From contig QNBE01000007.1 in the NCBI GenBank assembly GCA_003645615.1, positions 1 to 36,781 on the forward strand: DNA of 36,781 nt, read 5' to 3'. This document shows, in pieces, positions 32,590 through 36,781 of this stretch. The first letter of the stretch is position 1, and each line of letters opens with the position of its first letter. The notes under the pieces were generated by a model. It was given only the letters and a program-made list of their open reading frames with translations. It was not told the DNA's origin and did not search any database. This DNA is from Caldifarciminota bacterium. Lineage in GTDB: Bacteria; Hydrothermota; Tepidihabitantia; B36-G15. The position numbers and the translations under genes were made by a program.

Positions 32590-32925
32590 CTATCCAGTGA
32601 GTAAACCTTCACAGTACTTGATGATCTCCTCAGCATGCTGAATTGCCTCCTTTGGTGCACCAGTCTCAAAACTGTTAGCATATCTGGTTGGGATATAGAA
32701 CCGATCCAAGCGTGCCCCTATCTCCAGGAGATGCATCAGAAGTCCACTTACTGAGTGACCCCAGGCCTCCATATTTCGGAAAAGGTAGACTGCTTTTACC
32801 GCCTTCTCTGCAGCCTGCTGGGCGCTGAAACATGCCCACTCATAGAACTCATCTTCAAGATCTCTGCGGGCATGAGCCAAGTCTCGCTTGGCCTGTCTCA
32901 GCCAGTCATTCCAGCGATTCCTCAT
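32590..32925 (-). CDS. HEPN domain protein (toxin-like partner of MNT)
   Basis: 111 residues, all helical. The pattern WLRQAKRDLAHARRDLEDEF, then YEWACFSAQQAAEKAVKAVY and FYIPTRYANSF matches the PF05168-type HEPN domain. A canonical RxxxxH ribonuclease motif is not seen, so activity as an RNase is uncertain. ATG 32925 follows an A/T-rich stretch. It precedes the MNT gene, as in most MNT-HEPN pairs, and its promoter region is shared with the divergent tRNA-Glu gene. Either a toxin-antitoxin module or a housekeeping modification pair; the former is favoured by the context. Confidence 0.85.
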   Translation of the reverse strand: MRNRWNDWLRQAKRDLAHARRDLEDEFYEWACFSAQQAAEKAVKAVYLFRNMEAWGHSVSGLLMHLLEIGARLDRFYIPTRYANSFETGAPKEAIQHAEEIIKYCEGLLTG

Positions 32926-32930
32926 ATTTA

Positions 32931-32956
32931 AAAATAATCTCTCTCCAGACTGTCAA
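32931..32956 (-). promoter_or_regulatory. Possible promoter of the HEPN-MNT pair
   Basis: TTGACA on the minus strand (32956-32951); the best -10 is TATTTT (32936-32931) at a short 14-base spacing, 5 bases before ATG 32925. The spacing is off the local rule, so activity may be weak or need a factor. Confidence 0.4.
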
Positions 32957-32980
32957 TCTTCTTCTTTCAACAAGATTGAC
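32952..32980. repeat. 9-bp inverted repeat between the HEPN and tRNA-Glu promoters
   Basis: GTCAATCTT (32952-32960) and AAGATTGAC (32972-32980) are perfect inverted repeats with 11 bases between, so the arm centres are 20 bases apart, about two helix turns. Each arm contains most of a -35 box: TTGACA of the minus-strand promoter and TTGACG of the tRNA promoter. A dimeric repressor could cover both. Confidence 0.6.
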
Positions 32981-33003
32981 GGCGGTGGGTGGATAGTTAT
33001 AAT
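32976..33003 (+). promoter_or_regulatory. Promoter of tRNA-Glu and the DUF4139 operon
   Basis: TTGACG (32976-32981), 16 bases, TATAAT (32998-33003), then 10 bases to the mature tRNA 5' end. No other promoter is seen before the DUF4139 start. Confidence 0.8.
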
Positions 33004-33013
33004 CGAGAATCAC

Positions 33014-33088
33014 GGCGCCATCGTCTAGCCTGGCCAAGGATATCTGGTTCTCAGCCAGAAGACCCGGGTTCAAATCCCGGTGGCGCTA
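33014..33088 (+). tRNA. tRNA-Glu (anticodon CTC)
   Basis: 75 bases. Acceptor GGCGCCA pairs with TGGCGCT (a G-U pair at position 1-72), anticodon stem TCTGG/CCAGA (33043-33047, 33055-33059) with loop TTCTCAG and anticodon CTC at 33050-33052, T arm CCGGG-TTCAAAT-CCCGG (33064-33080). D arm GTCTAGCC...AAGGAT is like that of bacterial tRNA-Glu. Position 73 is A. CCA is not encoded; the next bases are TCA. The DUF4139 start codon lies only 9 bases after the 3' end. Confidence 0.97.
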
Positions 33089-33097
33089 TCAACTATT

Positions 33098-34621
33098 ATG
33101 ATCTTTTTGATTATATGCACCATCACATCTCAGGTTGTCAGTGCCACCTTCTATCCCGATCAGATCCTCATTCGTGAGGAGGTTAAGGTTCATCTTACCG
33201 GTAGTAAGAAGGTGACTATTACCGGTCTCCCTGGCAACCTCGATCCCACCTCCTTCCGGATCTCGGGAAGAAATCTCTCGATTGGTGAGGTGAGTCTGGT
33301 TGAGGTCTATCTTAAGGAGCCGAAGGATCCCAAGGTGAGAAGATTGGTGGCGAAGATCGATTCCTTGGAGGAGGAGATCAGAAGGATCGAGGATGGTATC
33401 GATGCGCTCAGGGCGAAAGAGGAGTTTCTCAAATCGATCCGGGTTTCGGTTCCCAAGAAGATCTCCGGTGAGCTCTACCGGGGTGGGGTCGATCCAGAGA
33501 ACTGGCGCAAGGTGATGGACTTCATCTTCGAGGGGGCGGTCGATATCAGGGCCGAGATTCGAGAGATGGAGCGGGATGGAGAGAAGAAGAAGGAGGCCTT
33601 AGCCGACTTGAGAGATAAGCTTTCCCGGATCGCACCATACTATCGGAGGCGATCTTATAATGCTGTGATTGAGGTGAGGGCTAAGAGGCCGGGAGAATTT
33701 CGACTGCAACTGGAATATCTCATCCGTTCCGGGGGCTGGCACCCCTACTACGAACTCCGTCCCAAGGGTGAGGGACTTGAGATCGGTGTCTTTGGCAAGG
33801 TGATCCAGAGATCCGGTCGGGACTGGAAAGGGGCGAAGGTTGAGCTCACCACCGCTCGCCCATCGATCGGCCCAAAACCACCACCTCTTATCGCATGGCA
33901 GCTGAGATTTGAGGAGGTCTGGGCCAAGGAGAAGGTGGGTCGGGTCTTAGCCCAACGGCCAGCGGTTCCGGCGAGGGATGAGGAGCAGAAAGTGATGATC
34001 GAAGAGGTGGGGAGGGCGGTCAGCTTCAAAATCCCTGGTCTCCAGACGATCAAGACCGGGGAGGAGAAGAAACTCCCGATCATAACCAGGACCTTCCCTG
34101 CCCGGATGATCCACTTCACCTCCCCCGGGGTTTCACCCTTTGTCTATCTCAAGGCGGAGGCTGAGAATGGCTTCGACTTCCCCCTCCTCCCCGGCGGTGG
34201 CAATGTCTACTCCGATGGCCTCTTCTCCGGTGTGATCGAGATCGGTCATACCGCTCCAGGGGAGTCGCTCCACCTCTTTATTGGTCCGGATGAGCAGATC
34301 AAGGTGAAGCGAGAGCTGGTTCGGAGATTCAAAGAGAAGAGGGGGATATTTAAGAAGCGGGAGGCGGTCTCCTACCACTTCCGAATTACGGTAAATAATT
34401 ACCGGAAGCGGAAGATCGATCTCATCCTCAAGGATCAGATCCCGATTTCTACCGATGCCGAGATCAAGGTTCGTGATGTCCAGATCGATCCCAAGACCGA
34501 GCCGGATGAGAAGGGGATCCTCACCTGGCCAATAACACTGAACCCCAATGAGGAGAGGGAGTTTAATATAAAGTTCACCGTTGAGTATCCCAAGGGGAGA
34601 AGGGTTATCGGACTTCCGTGA
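33098..34621 (+). CDS. DUF4139/DUF4140 domain protein (mucoidy inhibitor A family)
   Basis: About 507 residues from ATG 33098; frames that start further upstream begin inside the tRNA and are unlikely. MIFLIICTITSQVVSA is a good signal peptide. N-terminal DUF4140-like part (ATFYPDQILIREEVKVHLTG), a coiled-coil middle (about 80-180; LVAKIDSLEEEIRRIEDGID), then the DUF4139 domain with YLIRSGGWHPYYELRP and IQRSGRDWKGAKVELTTARP, which are the family hallmarks (SGxWxPxYELR, TGEDWxxVxLxLSTAxP). Function of the family is unknown. No ribosome site; only 9 bases separate it from tRNA-Glu. Its stop overlaps the Pit transporter start (GTGA). Confidence 0.88.
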   Translation: MIFLIICTITSQVVSATFYPDQILIREEVKVHLTGSKKVTITGLPGNLDPTSFRISGRNLSIGEVSLVEVYLKEPKDPKVRRLVAKIDSLEEEIRRIEDGIDALRAKEEFLKSIRVSVPKKISGELYRGGVDPENWRKVMDFIFEGAVDIRAEIREMERDGEKKKEALADLRDKLSRIAPYYRRRSYNAVIEVRAKRPGEFRLQLEYLIRSGGWHPYYELRPKGEGLEIGVFGKVIQRSGRDWKGAKVELTTARPSIGPKPPPLIAWQLRFEEVWAKEKVGRVLAQRPAVPARDEEQKVMIEEVGRAVSFKIPGLQTIKTGEEKKLPIITRTFPARMIHFTSPGVSPFVYLKAEAENGFDFPLLPGGGNVYSDGLFSGVIEIGHTAPGESLHLFIGPDEQIKVKRELVRRFKEKRGIFKKREAVSYHFRITVNNYRKRKIDLILKDQIPISTDAEIKVRDVQIDPKTEPDEKGILTWPITLNPNEEREFNIKFTVEYPKGRRVIGLP

Positions 34622-35835
34622 TCATCCTCTACGCCACCGCTATTGCCGGCTTCTATATGGCCTGGAATATTGGGGCCAATGATGTTGCCAATTCCATGTC
34701 TTCCGCAGTCGGGGCGAGGGCGATTACCTTAAGACAGGCGATCATTATTGCTGCGATCCTCAACATCGTTGGCGCCTCATTCGTCGGCGGTCATGTAACC
34801 GAAACAATCAGAAAGGGGATCGTGGCGGTCGATATGGTGGGCTGGCCCAGGGTGGTGATGTTTGGTTCCTTTGCTGCCCTACTTTCCGCCGCGATCTGGG
34901 TCTTCATCTCATCCTGGCGGGAGCTACCGGTCTCAACTACCCATTCGATTGTTGGCGCGATGATCGGTTTTGGCATCGTTGCCACCGGATTTGGTGGTAT
35001 CCGTTGGATCAAGGTGGTTGCAATTATTACCTCCTGGATCATCTCTCCCTTCTTCTCCGGGCTCATCGCCTTTCTCATCTTCTATCTCATTCGGAGGTGG
35101 ATCATCGCATCTGATGATCCCAGCCGCAATCTCCGACTGATCGGCCCTTTCTTGGTCGGCCTCACTTTCTTCATCGTCATCTTCTCACTCCTGGCCAAAA
35201 CCCCCTTGGGTGAGAAACTAACCCTTAATGATCTCGAAGTGGTTGGGTCCTCAATCATGGGTGGGATAGTCGCCTTCCTCTTAAGCCGCTTTCTGATTCG
35301 ACACTATCTTGCTAAGAGAAGGGGCGGTGATCATGTCGAGGAGATCTTCCGGAGACTGCAGATTATGACCTCCTGTTATGTCGCCTTTGCCCATGGTGCT
35401 AATGATGTTGCCAATGCGATTGGTCCGGTGGCATCGGTCTTCTCAATCGCCACTACTGGAGAGGTAAAGGCCCACATCCCGGTGCCGACACTACTACTCG
35501 TCTTTGGCGGTGTTGGTATCTCAATCGGTATCCTCACCTGGGGTTATCGGGTGATCAAGACGGTGGCTTTTCGGATCACCCGGCTTACCAATACGAGTGG
35601 GTTTTCCGTCGATTTTGGGACTGCAACCGCAGTCCTCTTGGCATCGAAACTGGGTCTGCCGGTATCGACCACCCATGCGGCAGTTGGAGCAATAGTCGGT
35701 GTCGGTCTTGCCCGTGGGGTTGAGGCGGTCGATTTCCGGGTGGTGAGGAGGATAATCCTCTTCTGGCTTCTGACCCTCCCCACTGCCGCCCTGACCGCAG
35801 TTTTGATCTTTCTCTTTCTAAACAAGCTTGGTTAA
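34618..35835 (+). CDS. pit: Low-affinity inorganic phosphate transporter, Pit family
   Basis: 405 residues with about 10-12 membrane helices and the duplicated signature of PiT/SLC20 carriers: NIGANDVANSMSSAVGARAI near residue 18 and HGANDVANAIGPVASVF near 260. Each half also has the phosphate motif PVSTTHSIVGA / PVSTTHAAVGAIVGVG. It moves phosphate (as metal-phosphate or with a cation) across the inner membrane. GTG 34618 overlaps the DUF4139 stop by 4 bases. The gene after it, a DUF47 protein, is the common partner of Pit transporters. Confidence 0.95.
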   Translation: MIILYATAIAGFYMAWNIGANDVANSMSSAVGARAITLRQAIIIAAILNIVGASFVGGHVTETIRKGIVAVDMVGWPRVVMFGSFAALLSAAIWVFISSWRELPVSTTHSIVGAMIGFGIVATGFGGIRWIKVVAIITSWIISPFFSGLIAFLIFYLIRRWIIASDDPSRNLRLIGPFLVGLTFFIVIFSLLAKTPLGEKLTLNDLEVVGSSIMGGIVAFLLSRFLIRHYLAKRRGGDHVEEIFRRLQIMTSCYVAFAHGANDVANAIGPVASVFSIATTGEVKAHIPVPTLLLVFGGVGISIGILTWGYRVIKTVAFRITRLTNTSGFSVDFGTATAVLLASKLGLPVSTTHAAVGAIVGVGLARGVEAVDFRVVRRIILFWLLTLPTAALTAVLIFLFLNKLG

Positions 35836-35844
35836 GGAGGGGTG

Positions 35845-36510
35845 ATGCGATTTTTAATCTTTAAACTCTTCCGTCGATCCCCCTTTGATGGCCTGATCAA
35901 ACATGCCCAGAAGATCAAGGAGTGCATCCGGGTCTTCCGGCAGGCGATTGAGGCCTATATGGAGGGTGATTTCGATCGGTTTGATGATCTCACCAAGGCG
36001 GTCTCGAGATTGGAACATGAGGCCGATCTGATCAAGGCCAACATCAGGGCCCATCTTCCGAAAGGGATCTTCATGCCCGTGGATAAGGCTCAGTTCCTGA
36101 TGCTCTTGAAAGAGCAGGATGCCATCCTCGATTTTGCTGAGGATGCCCTCATCTGGCTCTCATTCAAAAAGAGCGGGATACCGGATGAGATCAGAAAGGA
36201 TTTTGCTGAACATCTCGGCAAGGTCCTGGAGACGGTTGATGCCTTGGAGGTTGTCATCAATCATATCCACGAGATCATTACCGGACTGCCGAAGAAAGAG
36301 CGGAAGGAGCTGAAGGATCTGGTCAAGGAGATCCATCGGAAGGAATGGGAGGCGGATCAGATCGAGATGAGGCTGGCCAAAAAGCTCTTCAGTTTGGATC
36401 TTGATCCCCTAAGCATCTTCCATCTCTCCAAGGCCTTCGATCTCATCGATCAGATCGCCAACCATACCGAAAATGCGGGGGATTGGGTCCGGGCGATGAT
36501 GGCACGCTAA
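35845..36510 (+). CDS. DUF47 family PhoU-like Pit accessory protein
   Basis: 221 residues, all helical, of the DUF47/TIGR00153 family often encoded next to Pit. FRRSPFDGLIKHAQKIKECI, then VSRLEHEADLIKANIRAHLPKGIFMPV, with LEHEAD and the later HRKEWEADQIEMRLAK and IANHTENAGDWVR as PhoU-type metal-binding helices (E/DxxxD). Likely regulates or gates the transporter. I prefer ATG 35845, four bases after AAGGAGG (35834-35840); the GTG at 35842 is too close. Its stop (CTAA) overlaps the convergent Omp85 gene. Confidence 0.92.
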   Translation: MRFLIFKLFRRSPFDGLIKHAQKIKECIRVFRQAIEAYMEGDFDRFDDLTKAVSRLEHEADLIKANIRAHLPKGIFMPVDKAQFLMLLKEQDAILDFAEDALIWLSFKKSGIPDEIRKDFAEHLGKVLETVDALEVVINHIHEIITGLPKKERKELKDLVKEIHRKEWEADQIEMRLAKKLFSLDLDPLSIFHLSKAFDLIDQIANHTENAGDWVRAMMAR

Positions 36511-36781
36511 AAGGCCTCACCAATTGCGAAATGGAGCCTGCCTCCCCCCTCCAAAGTTCTACCATAATCCAATCTGATCGGACCGAGAGGGGTATAGAGA
36601 CGAAGACCGAAGCCGATCCCGGCATCGATCTTCAGTTCTTCATCATCCAATCTTTGAGAGAGACTGCCAAAATCGAAGAAGAAGGCACAACCAAGTTGCC
36701 AGATAATCGGGAGCCTCTCCTCCAATGAGATGAGGAGGTAACGCTCACCACCTAAGGGGTTACCCTCCCTATCCTTTGGAC
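36507..36781 (-). CDS. Omp85/BamA-family barrel C-terminus (5' part outside the window)
   Basis: The frame is open from the right edge to a TAG at 36507-36509. The visible ~91 residues end a 16-strand barrel: the segment GGERYLLISLEERLPII is the typical loop-6-to-strand-13 region of Omp85 proteins, FFFDFGSLSQRL follows, then GIGFGLRLYTPLGPIRLDYG (the conserved final-strand signature) and the terminal HFAIGEAF with a C-terminal Phe. It is not the same gene as the bamA at 1707; it could be a TamA-like or a second BamA-like protein, but the N-terminal POTRA domains needed to decide are not here. Confidence 0.85.
   Translation of the reverse strand, partial: PKDREGNPLGGERYLLISLEERLPIIWQLGCAFFFDFGSLSQRLDDEELKIDAGIGFGLRLYTPLGPIRLDYGRTLEGGGRLHFAIGEAF

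Noticed and set aside
33080-33097. GTG start for the DUF4139 gene at 33080
   Set aside because: This start is inside the T arm of tRNA-Glu. ATG 33098 gives a proper signal peptide right at the N-terminus.
1-36781. CRISPR arrays, prophage genes, rRNA genes, or origins of replication
   Set aside because: Looked for repeats with regular unique spacers, phage structural genes, rRNA-like segments and DnaA-box clusters; none were seen.

Overview
The window looks like a chromosomal segment of a diderm (LPS-type) bacterium. It carries lpxD, an OmpH/Skp-like gene, bamA and a second Omp85-type barrel end. Two secreted proteins end in a Por/T9SS-like C-terminal domain (short beta-rich tail with a G-(V/I)-YF core and a basic VVVxR/K-type end). 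Together with the mixed gene order, this fits an uncultured lineage of the FCB group (WOR-3/Stahlbacteria, Cloacimonetes-like or similar). That placement is inference; no 16S rRNA or other decisive marker is present. GATC is strikingly frequent in the resident genes.

Layout. (1) 1-8856, minus strand: a DUF401 permease, an MFS transporter, clpC, bamA, an OmpH-like protein fused to a CsgG/LpoB-like domain, and lpxD, which runs off the left edge. (2) 9005-12804, plus strand: five genes each overlapping the next by 4 bp: an FG-GAP surface protein, DnaJ-TPR, AmmeMemoRadiSam proteins B and A, and an 88-aa unknown. (3) 12767-14910, minus strand: mtnA and a putative outer-membrane barrel. (4) 14977-15665: a decayed, internally deleted insertion sequence with 10-bp terminal inverted repeats and a hairpin over its translation start. 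(5) 15747-19677, plus strand: an HtrA protease with four PDZ domains, a catalytically dead protease-fold partner, an alpha/beta hydrolase and a small fragment-like protein. (6) 19732-30035, plus strand: thrS-infC-rpmI-rplT-pheS-pheT-coiled coil-zapA-6S RNA-rny-SAM hydrolase-class V aminotransferase, a translation and cell-division block. (7) 30104-32272: a secreted M14 carboxypeptidase. (8) 32269-32925, minus strand: an MNT-HEPN pair. (9) 33014-36510, plus strand: tRNA-Glu, a DUF4139 protein, a Pit phosphate transporter and its DUF47/PhoU-like partner, followed by a convergent partial Omp85 barrel at the right edge.

Regulation. Many genes are preceded by a sigma-70-type promoter with an almost invariant 16-bp spacer (TTGAC[A/C/G/T]-16-TA[T/A]AAT). 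For several genes the start codon lies 5-9 bases after the -10 box, so the transcripts should be leaderless or nearly so (DUF401, FG-GAP, mtnA, htrA, thrS). Others (clpC, rplT, the carboxypeptidase, and internal operon genes such as the ompH-like gene, rpmI, rny and the DUF47 gene) have good Shine-Dalgarno sites. The organism therefore seems to use both initiation modes side by side.

No stretch longer than about 300 bases lacks a gene. The larger gaps (8857-9004, 14911-15017, 15590-15746, 26512-26700) hold promoters, insertion-sequence ends or the 6S RNA. Work was by eye only; no database search was run.
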